A DNA stretch of 64,000 nucleotides from positions 124,001 through 188,000 of the forward strand of contig NZ_VWSG01000002.1 in assembly GCF_008629655.1 (NCBI RefSeq), given 5' to 3'. Shown here one piece after another: positions 25,674 to 35,041 of this stretch. Each line of letters starts with the position of its first letter. Position 1 is the first letter of the stretch. This stretch comes from Paenimyroides baculatum. Lineage in GTDB: Bacteria; Bacteroidota; Bacteroidia; Flavobacteriales; Flavobacteriaceae. The translations under genes were made by a program, and so were the position numbers. The notes under the pieces are model-generated. The model was not told the DNA's origin and did no database searches. It saw only the letters and a program-made list of their open reading frames with translations.

Positions 25674-27419
25674 TTAAAAATCAAACTTATAAATGGCACC
25701 GCCTAAAACCTGTAATCCTTGAACTTGGTATTGGTTAAAACGGAAATAATTTTCGTTTGCCAGATTCATTCCTTTTACAAAAACAGTCCATTGTGCAGTT
25801 GGTCTAAAACCTACGGTAAGGTTTAAATCGTAATAATCGCCCAATTTAATATCGTCTGGCATTGGAAAAGTTTTAACTCCGCTGAATTCATAACGCTGAC
25901 CAACGAATCCTAAATTAGCATCGGCAAACCATTGTTTCGTAAAGTTGTACAATACATTTACGTTGACTTTGCCTTGTGGTAAATGAAAAACATTTTTGTA
26001 ATATTCTGCACTATAATTGTTGTATTTGCCCGATAGTGCAATCTTCGCTTTGTCTGAAAAATCAAAATTCAATTCTCCGAACAAACTCAACGTATTTACT
26101 TTATCGTAAATTAAACCGAATGAATTACCATATTGATATCCCTGTTTATTTTGTAGGTTGATATCGTACGGATTAATCGTAAACATAGCTTTATCATCTT
26201 CAACCTTGTAGTTTGCACGAACGTTGTACGATAAATTATGATACAGTTTTCCTTTTAAACCTGCATAGAAATCGTAATTTGTTTTGGTAGGTTTCAACAT
26301 TAAAGACGGAGCCACAAACGGATTTTCTTCAGCTAAATCGGCATACGAGTTTTGTTTAACACCACCCACTGCGCCAAAATAAGCCTGAACAATGTTTGGA
26401 ACCAAGTTAAAATTAGCCTTCACCATTGGATAAACAACCAACGAATTATCTTCAACTCCGTTTTCTTTTCCTAACACATACGTTAAACCTGCACCGACTT
26501 CTACTGAATAATTCGCATCGAAAAACTTAATACTCGGATTAACCGAAAGGTTTAAGTAATTATACTTATCTACCGCATTATCAAGACCATTTTTTGCAAA
26601 TTGTGTATTTAAATAATCTGCTTCTAAATTAACGTGAACGGTATTATTTGGCAGTTCGATATTAAACTTCGGAGCAAAAATAAATCGACTTTCTTTACTA
26701 TCAAACTCATCCCAGAAATATTTGTATGACACATCTGCTTTTTCAAATGCACCAATATAACTTTCGTAAGATCCGCCAATGTGAACATCGTTGTATTTTT
26801 GCAAAGGATCAACCAAATCGAAATTAAAGTTCGATACATAAAAATCAGATGGTGTTCCGTACCAATTGTATTTCGATGTCATTGCACCGAACTGGGTATT
26901 CCACTGACCGTTTTCGTTTCGCTGACCCAACGTAAAATCTAAATTCAATTTACTGAAAGAATCATCTAATTTCACATCTTGAATTCCACCACCAGAAGAA
27001 ATATGTTTCAAGAAACCGCCCACATACATATTGTTCGATCCTATTTTTTCTACAATACCCAATTCGCCGCGAATGGTATTAAAATTTCCGTAGCCAAACA
27101 ATGCATAATTGTTGTAAAAATTTGCCAGCGAATCATTGTCAACCTTTGCAGCTTCGCCTTTAGCAGGAGAAAAAGTTGAGGCAACCGGAACCGAGAAAAT
27201 CGTATATTTTACATCTTTTTTTTGATTGATGTCTTCGTCTTCAATCAACGGATTGTCGTTAATCTTAAAAGCATCGTTCAAAGTTGCCTGATATTCTGAT
27301 GTTACGTTAACAACCTCTGTTCCTACCGTAGTGTTTTTCTTGTCTTTATCGACTTGAGCATTTGCTTTATTTGCCAGCAATGCCGTTAATATAGTGATAC
27401 TGAATAAGTACTTTTTCAT
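25674..27419 (-). CDS. TonB-dependent receptor-like outer-membrane beta-barrel without plug
   Basis: A 581-residue exported protein. The signal peptide MKKYLFSITILTALLANKANAQ is followed by about 90 residues without plug-domain motifs, then alternating hydrophobic beta-strands to the end. The C-terminal residue is Phe (GAIYKFDF), the usual outer-membrane insertion signal. The strands LNLTVGFRPTAQWTVFVKGMNLANENYFRF resemble the last strands of TonB-dependent receptors. Without a plug it is unlikely to be an ordinary TonB transporter. It follows the large TPR gene by six bases, and this pairing suggests they act together at the outer membrane; the function is unknown. Confidence 0.75.
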   Translation of the reverse strand: MKKYLFSITILTALLANKANAQVDKDKKNTTVGTEVVNVTSEYQATLNDAFKINDNPLIEDEDINQKKDVKYTIFSVPVASTFSPAKGEAAKVDNDSLANFYNNYALFGYGNFNTIRGELGIVEKIGSNNMYVGGFLKHISSGGGIQDVKLDDSFSKLNLDFTLGQRNENGQWNTQFGAMTSKYNWYGTPSDFYVSNFNFDLVDPLQKYNDVHIGGSYESYIGAFEKADVSYKYFWDEFDSKESRFIFAPKFNIELPNNTVHVNLEADYLNTQFAKNGLDNAVDKYNYLNLSVNPSIKFFDANYSVEVGAGLTYVLGKENGVEDNSLVVYPMVKANFNLVPNIVQAYFGAVGGVKQNSYADLAEENPFVAPSLMLKPTKTNYDFYAGLKGKLYHNLSYNVRANYKVEDDKAMFTINPYDINLQNKQGYQYGNSFGLIYDKVNTLSLFGELNFDFSDKAKIALSGKYNNYSAEYYKNVFHLPQGKVNVNVLYNFTKQWFADANLGFVGQRYEFSGVKTFPMPDDIKLGDYYDLNLTVGFRPTAQWTVFVKGMNLANENYFRFNQYQVQGLQVLGGAIYKFDF

Positions 27420-27425
27420 AACAAA

Positions 27426-30400
27426 TTATTTTACCGATGAATTACGTTTCGCCTCTTCTGACTTTATTTTTGCCAACTCTGTTTTAGCCTCTGTAACAAC
27501 ATCTGCAAATTCCGTTGCATTTGAAATTACACTTTCTAAAATGTAAGTTGCCTGGTAACTGTCTTTTAACTGATAAAAGTTTTTAGCCAGTAAAACCAAT
27601 CCTTTAGAATTGTAATACTTATAAGCGGCGTATTCTTTTACCAATTTTTCTACCGTTTTGTTAGAAGCATCGTATTTTTTATCGGCATTTTTAAAATAAG
27701 CATCATAATACAATGCTTCGGCTTTTAATTCGCCTGTTCCTATTGTATTTAACTGTTCGTACAGTTTGCGAGCAGTTGCTGTATCATTGTTTTTAATAGC
27801 AACGCGTGCGCTAATTGCTGTAGCATCGGCTTTAATACGTTTGTCAACTTTTGAATTTGCAGCTAAAATAGTGGCGTATTTTGCAGCAGTTGCTGTATCG
27901 CCTTCATCGTAAGCTGCTTTCATTAAGTTAGATTGCGCAAACAGTTTGTTGGTATCGTTACTTGCATCGGCTTCTAACTGCGTTAAAACGCGTTTTGCAT
28001 TTGCCTTGTCTTTTTCGGTTAGATACATGTTAGACAAACGAACCAAACTTTGTTCGGTATATTCAGATTTTCCACGTTTAATTACGTTTTCGTAACTGCT
28101 TTTGGCATCATTTACATTATTTTTTGCGTAATTGATTTCGGCAATATTAAAGTGTGCCTTTGTTGCATGTAAACCGTTTGGATAATTTGCAATATAATCT
28201 TTCAGACTTTTTAAAGCGGCATCGTTATTATTTTGTGCCATTTGATTTTCTGCTGAAGTATAAACATCGTTTTCCAATTCAGCCGTAGAAATATCAACAA
28301 AATCCAAACCTTTTACCCAAGCAGCAAATTCGTTCGATCTGCCTGTATCCAAATACGCAATTCTAGCATTTTGAACAGCTTCAATAGCATCTTGAGATCC
28401 CGGATAATCGTTCACAACTTTCTTGAATCGTTCAATAGCTTTATCTTCATCATTCGCATTTATGTACACAACACCCTGACGCAGAATAGCTTTTGATGCC
28501 AAATTCGATTTAGGGTAATTCGTCAATAACTGATTGAATGTTTCAATTGCCTTGCTGGTTTGATTGCTGTTGGCGTACGTGCTTCCCAATTCGTAGTAAG
28601 CATCATCTACCAAACTTGATGATTTATAGTTTGATATAAATTTCTGTAATTCTTCTATTTTCGTCGGATTTTTATCGACAAATCCATACGCAACCGCCTT
28701 TTGAAAAGCTGCATAATCTTTGTAAGACGAATTGCTGTTTAATATGGAATTATACATTTCCATAGCCGGCCAATATTGTTTGGTAACAAAATAACCATCT
28801 GCCAAACGAAGCGTTGCATCGGTTTTCTTGGCGTCGTCTTTAACAACACTTAAATAGCTTTTAAAATGTGTATTTGCGTTGTTGTAATTCTTTAACTTAT
28901 AAGCTGCGTAACCCAAATTGTACTCGGCACTTTTAAATTCAGGTGTATTTTGAGCTTGCGGCAATTGCTTAAACGTGGTAAATGTTTGGTATGCATCACT
29001 AAAACGGTTCAACGCATATTCGCTTTCGCCTCTCCAATATGTTGCACGCGCCACATATTTGTTATCCTGACGTTCGGCAATCGATTTATTAAACATTCCG
29101 TTTGCCAAACTGAATTTGCCTTCGTTAAAATATTCAACTCCGCGGTAAAAAGTCACTTTTTGATAAGCCGCTTTATTCAACGGCGTTCTGTTCGATTCTA
29201 AAACATCTAATGCTGCCTGATAATTTTTGGTCGATATATACGAATCGATCAATAAATCGTTCAATTCTGCCTTGTAAGGTGTTTCGGGATATTTCACCAA
29301 GAAATCGGTTATAACTTCGGGAACACTTTTGTACGGATTACCAATATCATAACTTAATTTGGCATAATTTGCAAAAGCATCTTCTTGAATCTTTGCAGAA
29401 AAATTCATTTCGGAAGCATTTTTAAAAGCATTCAATGCTTGAGTTTTCTGACCTAATTTCAGATAACTTTCTCCTAAATGATAATAAGCGTTTTGAGCAA
29501 CCGCATCGTTTCCGCCAATAATTTTATTGAATTCTGAAACTGCTTGGTCGTAATCTTTCTGCTGGTAATAAGAATATCCCAACTGATAAAAATCTACGTT
29601 GCTTAATTTACCGTTTTTACCTTCGTAAGCCAATAAATACGGTAACGCTTTATCGTACTGTTTAAGGTTGAAATAACTTTCACCGATGATTTTAGATAAT
29701 TCTGATTTTTCTGCTTCGGTTGATTTAGGCATTTGTGCCAAACCTTCTTCTACAGCTTTATCGAAATTACCGCTCTTGAACTGCATATCGGCTTTATAAT
29801 ACCCCATGCGTTCCTGATATTTCTCTACCGATTCTACATTTGCAAAATATTCGTTTGCTTGCGTATAATCATTATTTGCATAAGAAATGTATCCTAAATA
29901 ATATTTTGCCTGATTGCCATACGTTCCGTCTAAATCTACTTTTTCAAGATAATTTTTAGCTTTATTGTTTTCCTTTTTGCTGAAATACGCGTATCCTTTT
30001 TGGAAATTGATACGGTCTTTATCAGCCGGACTTAAAATATCTTCGTTGATTTTTTCGGCATAACGCAATGCTTGGTCATAATCGCCTTGAGAAAAATAGA
30101 AATTACTTACATCGATATACGCTTGTGCCTGTTTGCTGCTTGTTGGATAATCGTAAATAAACTGACTGATCTTTTGTTCGGCTCCGGGCTGACCTAATCG
30201 AATAGCACAATTTGCACTGTAATACGCACTTTCTGCCTGAATTTCGTCGTCATTATTTTTGATTTTAGTTTTATCGAACAAAATCTGCGCTACCGCATAC
30301 TGCTGTTCGTTGTAAAGATTTACGGCATCGTAAAATTCTTTATTTTCTTGAGTGTAATTGTATGATTGCTGTGCCTGTACAGATAAACCGCCCAACAAAA

Positions 30401-30434
30401 ACGATAAATATAGAAAATGATTCGCTTTTCGCAT
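27426..30434 (-). CDS. Large exported TPR protein
   Basis: This 1,002-residue protein starts with a signal peptide (MRKANHFLYLSFLLGGLSVQAQ) and then consists of tetratricopeptide repeats along almost its whole length. Examples are GDYDQALRYAEKI, NDYTQANEYFANV, KDYDQAVSEFNKIIGG, NQTSKAIETFNQLLTNYPKSNLASKAILRQG and DEDKAIERFKKVVNDYPGS. Such arrays are protein-binding scaffolds. An upstream start at 30458 is rejected because the -7 box covers it. It shares an operon with the plug-less barrel. It is not a lipoprotein, which separates it from the T9SS TPR lipoproteins PorW and SprE. The exact role is unknown. Confidence 0.82.
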   Translation of the reverse strand: MRKANHFLYLSFLLGGLSVQAQQSYNYTQENKEFYDAVNLYNEQQYAVAQILFDKTKIKNNDDEIQAESAYYSANCAIRLGQPGAEQKISQFIYDYPTSSKQAQAYIDVSNFYFSQGDYDQALRYAEKINEDILSPADKDRINFQKGYAYFSKKENNKAKNYLEKVDLDGTYGNQAKYYLGYISYANNDYTQANEYFANVESVEKYQERMGYYKADMQFKSGNFDKAVEEGLAQMPKSTEAEKSELSKIIGESYFNLKQYDKALPYLLAYEGKNGKLSNVDFYQLGYSYYQQKDYDQAVSEFNKIIGGNDAVAQNAYYHLGESYLKLGQKTQALNAFKNASEMNFSAKIQEDAFANYAKLSYDIGNPYKSVPEVITDFLVKYPETPYKAELNDLLIDSYISTKNYQAALDVLESNRTPLNKAAYQKVTFYRGVEYFNEGKFSLANGMFNKSIAERQDNKYVARATYWRGESEYALNRFSDAYQTFTTFKQLPQAQNTPEFKSAEYNLGYAAYKLKNYNNANTHFKSYLSVVKDDAKKTDATLRLADGYFVTKQYWPAMEMYNSILNSNSSYKDYAAFQKAVAYGFVDKNPTKIEELQKFISNYKSSSLVDDAYYELGSTYANSNQTSKAIETFNQLLTNYPKSNLASKAILRQGVVYINANDEDKAIERFKKVVNDYPGSQDAIEAVQNARIAYLDTGRSNEFAAWVKGLDFVDISTAELENDVYTSAENQMAQNNNDAALKSLKDYIANYPNGLHATKAHFNIAEINYAKNNVNDAKSSYENVIKRGKSEYTEQSLVRLSNMYLTEKDKANAKRVLTQLEADASNDTNKLFAQSNLMKAAYDEGDTATAAKYATILAANSKVDKRIKADATAISARVAIKNNDTATARKLYEQLNTIGTGELKAEALYYDAYFKNADKKYDASNKTVEKLVKEYAAYKYYNSKGLVLLAKNFYQLKDSYQATYILESVISNATEFADVVTEAKTELAKIKSEEAKRNSSVK

Positions 30435-30455
30435 TTCAACTATTTTTTTAAGTAC

Positions 30456-30463
30456 CAAATATA
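30456..30463 (-). promoter_or_regulatory. -7 promoter box of the TPR-barrel operon
   Basis: CAAATATA on the + strand gives TATATTTG on the minus strand, 22 bases before the ATG at 30434. Confidence 0.5.
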
Positions 30464-30689
30464 TTAAATTATCATAATATTATTGTAACGCTTTATATGA
30501 TTATTAATTGTTTAAAGGGCTTATTTTATAAATTCTTTTCATAAACTAAAAAATCAGTTTAACTATAAAAATCAAAGAAGAATGAATTTTACATCTTTTT
30601 AACAAAAAAGCATTGTTAACATAATTTTATATTAAAGATTTACTTACATAGCTGGAGTTATTTTGCAGTAAACAAAATACAATAAAACA

Positions 30690-32195
30690 ATGAGAAAAAT
30701 TTATGTAGGTAAAATAGCTTTATTAGCACTAACCTCGTTATTAGTAACATCTTGTCAAGATGATATTTATCCTCCAAAAGAAGAAGAACAAAATCCTGAA
30801 CCAGAAGCTCCGCAAACAGCAATTAATTTAGTAAATCATTCAAACATTCCTGCGTTGGTTTATGGAATGCAAGGGTTTGAAAATTTAGAAATTCTTACTC
30901 TAATTTCGTCATCGGATAAATTAGCAGAATCGCCAAATTTCGTTTTTGGTGCACAGCCAGATGGTGGTGGCTTTATGAAAAACCCAAATGGCGAAGGGTT
31001 TATTATGATTACCAACCACGAAATTTTACAATCTGTTTCACGTGTATATTTAGATAATAACTTTAAACCAGTTAAAGGTGAATATATTGTTGATGCCGTT
31101 GGTGGTATGACGCGCTTATGCTCTGCTACTTTAGTTGATCCAAAGGAACATGGTTTTGGTCCAGTATTTTTAACAGCTGGTGAATCGGGTGAAGAAAGTT
31201 TAGTACATGCTATTGATCCTTTAGGATCTTTTGCTGATCGTTCTAGAACTGATCGTGTTAAACCGGCTTTAGGTAGAGCAAGTATGGAAAATGCCGTGCC
31301 ATTACCTACCGATGTTTCTGGAAGTGGAACTTATATTTTAATTGGGGAAGACCAAAGCTATGGTACAAGCCATCAAAGTGCAGGACAGCTTATTATGTAT
31401 TATTCGCCAACACGTGGCGATTTAGATAATGGTAAGTTATATTCGTTAAAAAGAAAAGATAATACCCAAACCGAAGGTAGCATGACTAAAAACACAACTT
31501 ACAATGTTGAGTTTGTTGAAATACCTAATGCTAAAAACTTAACCGGAGCTGAAATTAATGCAGCGAATATTGCTATTAATGCTTTGCGTTTTTCACGTGT
31601 TGAAGATGTTGATTACAGAAAAGGTAAAGGCAACGGTAACGAAATTTATTTTACAGCAACCGGGCAAGCAAGCGGTGGGCAACCTGTATCTGGCTATACT
31701 ATGTGGGGACGTGTTTATAAATTAGTTTTGGATAAAAACAATATGTTTACCGGTAAGTTAGAAATTATTGCTGAAGGAGATTCTAACCCAGGAAACGATT
31801 TAATTAACCCGGATAACCTTTGTGTAACCGAAAATTATGTTTATATACAAGAAGACGGAGATTCTTACTATCCTGGTGCAAACCACGATTCATACATTTG
31901 GCAATACAGCATGGCTACAAAATCGTATAAACCTTGGCTAAATATGAAGCACAACCGTGGAAATGCAGAATGGTTTAATTTGTTCGATCAATCTGGCAAC
32001 TTAAACAAGTTTGGTTCTTGGGAATATGGTGCTATGGTAGATGTGTCTGATTTAGTGGGAATTCCTGGTACATTTGCCGTGAATATTCATCCACACACTT
32101 GGCAGAAACCCGAATTTCAAAACGCCGATGGTTCTGGAACACAGAGTAATAAAGAAGGTGGACAAGTAGTTTTAATCAAAAATGTACAACGTTAA
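30690..32195 (+). CDS. PhoX/DUF839-like lipoprotein
   Basis: A 501-residue lipoprotein (LTSLLVTSC, Cys22) with a long Glu/Pro linker and then a propeller-like body. RLCSATLVDPKEHGFGPVFLTAGESGEES, FSRVEDVDYRKGKGNGNEIYFTATG and NPDNLCVTENYVYIQEDG resemble the DUF839 family that includes the calcium-iron phosphatase PhoX. The Cys and nearby Glu residues would fit a metal site. The family match is by eye and phosphatase activity is not assured. It heads a unit with a di-haem peroxidase gene, separated by a hairpin. The 231-base gap before it shows only AT-rich sequence and no convincing promoter. Confidence 0.6.
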   Translation: MRKIYVGKIALLALTSLLVTSCQDDIYPPKEEEQNPEPEAPQTAINLVNHSNIPALVYGMQGFENLEILTLISSSDKLAESPNFVFGAQPDGGGFMKNPNGEGFIMITNHEILQSVSRVYLDNNFKPVKGEYIVDAVGGMTRLCSATLVDPKEHGFGPVFLTAGESGEESLVHAIDPLGSFADRSRTDRVKPALGRASMENAVPLPTDVSGSGTYILIGEDQSYGTSHQSAGQLIMYYSPTRGDLDNGKLYSLKRKDNTQTEGSMTKNTTYNVEFVEIPNAKNLTGAEINAANIAINALRFSRVEDVDYRKGKGNGNEIYFTATGQASGGQPVSGYTMWGRVYKLVLDKNNMFTGKLEIIAEGDSNPGNDLINPDNLCVTENYVYIQEDGDSYYPGANHDSYIWQYSMATKSYKPWLNMKHNRGNAEWFNLFDQSGNLNKFGSWEYGAMVDVSDLVGIPGTFAVNIHPHTWQKPEFQNADGSGTQSNKEGGQVVLIKNVQR

Positions 32196-32200
32196 TAAAC

Positions 32201-32226
32201 AAACACTGGTAAAAAGCCAGTGTTTT
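32201..32226 (+). terminator. Hairpin between the PhoX-like and peroxidase genes
   Basis: AAACACTGG (32201-32209) pairs with CCAGTGTTT (32217-32225), followed by TTCTTT. It ends 10 bases before the peroxidase ATG, so it may be a partial terminator that lowers downstream expression, or it may affect translation start. Confidence 0.6.
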
Positions 32227-32235
32227 CTTTATAAA

Positions 32236-34020
32236 ATGAAAAAAATATTAGTACTTATACTTTTTCCTTTGTTGTTTTTGCAATGTAAAGAAAACAGCTA
32301 CATAAGCAATCCTGCACAAAAAGTAAAACAACATGTTATTGTTAACTTACAAAACCTTTCTAAAGAACTGCAAATTTTTGAAAATCTTATTAATAAAAAC
32401 GGTTCTGAAGCCGACTTACAAAGTCAATTTTTAAAATGTAGATTATTATTCAAAAATACTGAATGGGCTACGGAATATTATCTGCCAAAATCATCTAAAT
32501 CATTAAATGGTCCGGCTTTAGATCAGTTAGATTTAGATGAAAATAAATTTTTAGATGCAGAAGGATTTCAAGTTTTAGAAGAATATTTGTATCCACAAAC
32601 ACAATTGAACGAAAAAACTGAAATAATAAAACAAATTCGCATCATTGACAATTTAATTCGCGCAGGAATTACCAATATCGAAGCTACAAATGTATCAAAC
32701 GAACAAATTTTTGATGCTTTGCGTTTAGGTGTTTTTAAAATTACCACTTTAGGAATTACTGGTTTTGATACGCCTGTAAGTAATTTGTTGTTTCCCGAGT
32801 CGCAAGCGGCGCTTAAAGGTATAGAAGATGTTTTAAATTTATATACTAATTTTAAATCGTTCAATTCTTTTTCAAAATCAATGGAGCTATTAAAAACCGC
32901 GCAAACAAAAATTTCTAATAAAACTGATAAAAACAGCTTTGATTATTTAGGATATATTGTGACTTATTTAGATCCTATTGCTATACAACTACACCAATTA
33001 CAGGTTGATGCCGACATACCTTTTGTAAAACGAATTAGCATGTTAAAGCCCGAAACTACTTCACTTTTTGCCGAAGATGCTTTTGATTTAAATGCTGTTT
33101 CTGCAGATGAAAACTTAAAATCGAACCCTGAAAAAATTGATTTAGGTAAGAAACTATTTTATGACACCAAGCTCTCTAAAAATAATATTCGCAGTTGTGC
33201 AAGTTGTCATAATCCTGAAAAAGCATTTACCGATGGTTTAAAAGTAGCTACTGATTTGGTTGGGAGTCCAATGTTTCGCAACACTCCTTCGTTAAATTAT
33301 GCAGGTTTTTATCACGGGCAGTTTTGGGATATGCGTCAAGCAGATATTGAATCTTTAACAACCAATGTAATAGAAAATAAAGATGAAATGCACGGTAATA
33401 TGGCAGATATTATTAAAATGGTTCAAACCAATACCGATTATGCCACAACTTTTAAAACCATTTTTAAAACCGATAAAATTGAAGGCTGGCAAGTACAAAA
33501 CGCCTTGGCAAGTTATGTTAGATCGTTAAGTACATTTTCCTCGAAATTTGATGACTACATGCGTGGCAACAAAACAGCTTTAACTGACATAGAGAAAGAA
33601 GGTTTTAATGTTTTTGTTGGCAAAGCAAAATGTGCAACCTGTCATTTTTTACCTATTTTTAACGGAACCGTTCCACCGCGTTTTTCATCGTCTGAACAAG
33701 AAGGTTTAGGTGTACCTGCCGATGCTGCAGTTACAAAACTTGATACCGATTTTGGTAGATACATTTACAATCCCGATTTACAGCAGTTAAAAAACTCGTT
33801 TAAAACAGTTACAGTTCGCAACATAGAAAAAACGGCACCTTATATGCACAACGGTGTTTTTGCAACTTTGGAAGAAGTAGTTATTTTTTACAATAAAGGT
33901 GGTGGCTTAGGTTTTGGTTTACCGGTTGATAGCCAAACCTTACCCGAAGATGTTTTAGACTTAACCGAACACGAACAAAAAGCACTCATTGCTTTTATGA
34001 AAACCTTAAATGATAAATAA
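32236..34020 (+). CDS. Di-haem cytochrome c peroxidase with helical N-terminal domain
   Basis: From the chosen Met the protein has 594 residues and a lipoprotein signal (LFPLLFLQC). The C-terminal half is a MauG/CcpA-type di-haem peroxidase with two c-haem motifs, CASCH and CATCH, plus TAPYMHNGVFATLEEVV. The N-terminal 270 residues are all-helical and not part of classic peroxidases (cell-surface pattern WATEYYLPKSSKSLNGPALDQ and GFQVLEEYLYP). They distantly recall imelysin-like domains. A start at 32182 would overlap the previous gene and pass through the hairpin, so I reject it. Haem attachment would need the CcsBA system at 8.7 kb. Confidence 0.85.
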   Translation: MKKILVLILFPLLFLQCKENSYISNPAQKVKQHVIVNLQNLSKELQIFENLINKNGSEADLQSQFLKCRLLFKNTEWATEYYLPKSSKSLNGPALDQLDLDENKFLDAEGFQVLEEYLYPQTQLNEKTEIIKQIRIIDNLIRAGITNIEATNVSNEQIFDALRLGVFKITTLGITGFDTPVSNLLFPESQAALKGIEDVLNLYTNFKSFNSFSKSMELLKTAQTKISNKTDKNSFDYLGYIVTYLDPIAIQLHQLQVDADIPFVKRISMLKPETTSLFAEDAFDLNAVSADENLKSNPEKIDLGKKLFYDTKLSKNNIRSCASCHNPEKAFTDGLKVATDLVGSPMFRNTPSLNYAGFYHGQFWDMRQADIESLTTNVIENKDEMHGNMADIIKMVQTNTDYATTFKTIFKTDKIEGWQVQNALASYVRSLSTFSSKFDDYMRGNKTALTDIEKEGFNVFVGKAKCATCHFLPIFNGTVPPRFSSSEQEGLGVPADAAVTKLDTDFGRYIYNPDLQQLKNSFKTVTVRNIEKTAPYMHNGVFATLEEVVIFYNKGGGLGFGLPVDSQTLPEDVLDLTEHEQKALIAFMKTLNDK

Positions 34021-34061
34021 AATAAAACCTTGCCAGTTTTAATCTTTGGCAAGGTTTTATT
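34021..34061. terminator. Bidirectional terminator
   Basis: A perfect 15-base stem: AATAAAACCTTGCCA (34021-34035) with TGGCAAGGTTTTATT (34047-34061), between converging genes. Confidence 0.85.
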
Positions 34062-34087
34062 TTAAATTGAACTTTTTATAATACGAA

Positions 34088-35041
34088 TTATTTTCTTGAC
34101 TGTACTTTTTTAGCTTTTTGAATAATCGATTTAGCGTTTAAACCGTATTTTTCCATTAAAGCTTCTGGTGTTCCCGATTCTCCGAAAACATCGTTTACTG
34201 CTACAAATTCTTGCGGAGCCGGTTTGTTTAATGCTAATACACCCGAAATGCTTTCGCCTAAACCACCTAAATAATTATGCTCTTCGGCAGTTACGATACA
34301 ACCCGTTTTACCAACCGATTTTAAAATGGTTTCTTCGTCTAACGGTTTAATGGTGTGTACGTTGATCACCTCAGCAGAAATTCCTTCTTTTTCTAATTCT
34401 TCGGCAGCTTGTAACGCTTCCCAAACTAAATGACCTGTTGCTACAATGGTAACATCTGTTCCTTCTGATAAAACCACTGCTTTACCAATTTCAAACGGAA
34501 GATCTTCCGGAATAAAATTAGGTACTACAGGGCGACCAAAACGTAAATAAACAGGTCCTTCGTGATCTGCAATGGCTAATGTAGCGGCTTTTGTTTGGTT
34601 GTAATCGCAGGTATTGATTACGGTTACACCTGGCAACATTTTCATTAAGCCGATGTCTTCTAAAATCTGATGCGTTGCACCGTCTTCACCTAAAGTTAAT
34701 CCGGCATGCGATGCACAAATTTTTACATTTTTCTCTGAATAGGCAACCGACTGACGAATTTGATCGTACACGCGACCTGTTGAAAAGTTGGCAAATGTAC
34801 CTGTAAAAGGAATTTTTCCACCAATAGTCATTCCGGCAGCCAAACCAATCATGTTAGCTTCGGCAATTCCTACCTGAAAAAAACGTTCCGGATGATTCTT
34901 TTTAAAATCGTCCATTTTTAATGATCCAATTAAATCGGCACACAACGCTACAACGTTTTCGTTCTTCTGACCTAATTCTGTTAATCCTGCTCCGAAACCA
35001 GAGCGTGTATCTTTACTACCTAAGTTTATGTATTTTTTCAT
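34088..35041 (-). CDS. Transketolase C-terminal subunit
   Basis: The 317-residue half contains the pyrimidine-binding and C-terminal domains of transketolase. Landmarks are DTRSGFGAGLTELGQKNENVVALCADL, FFQVGIAEANMIGLAAGMTIGG with the ThDP-activating Glu, CASHAGLTLGEDGATHQ, and TAEEHNYLGGLGESISGVL. It pairs with the N-terminal subunit at 36528 to move two-carbon units in the pentose phosphate pathway. Its ATG overlaps the stop of the preceding secreted-protein gene by one base (TAATG), implying translational coupling. Split transketolases are common in this phylum, but the two halves usually sit side by side. Confidence 0.93.
   Translation of the reverse strand: MKKYINLGSKDTRSGFGAGLTELGQKNENVVALCADLIGSLKMDDFKKNHPERFFQVGIAEANMIGLAAGMTIGGKIPFTGTFANFSTGRVYDQIRQSVAYSEKNVKICASHAGLTLGEDGATHQILEDIGLMKMLPGVTVINTCDYNQTKAATLAIADHEGPVYLRFGRPVVPNFIPEDLPFEIGKAVVLSEGTDVTIVATGHLVWEALQAAEELEKEGISAEVINVHTIKPLDEETILKSVGKTGCIVTAEEHNYLGGLGESISGVLALNKPAPQEFVAVNDVFGESGTPEALMEKYGLNAKSIIQKAKKVQSRK

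Noticed and set aside
28000..30000. Repetitive region considered as a CRISPR or satellite array
   Set aside because: The repetition is at protein level (TPR motifs) with no regular identical DNA units or spacers.
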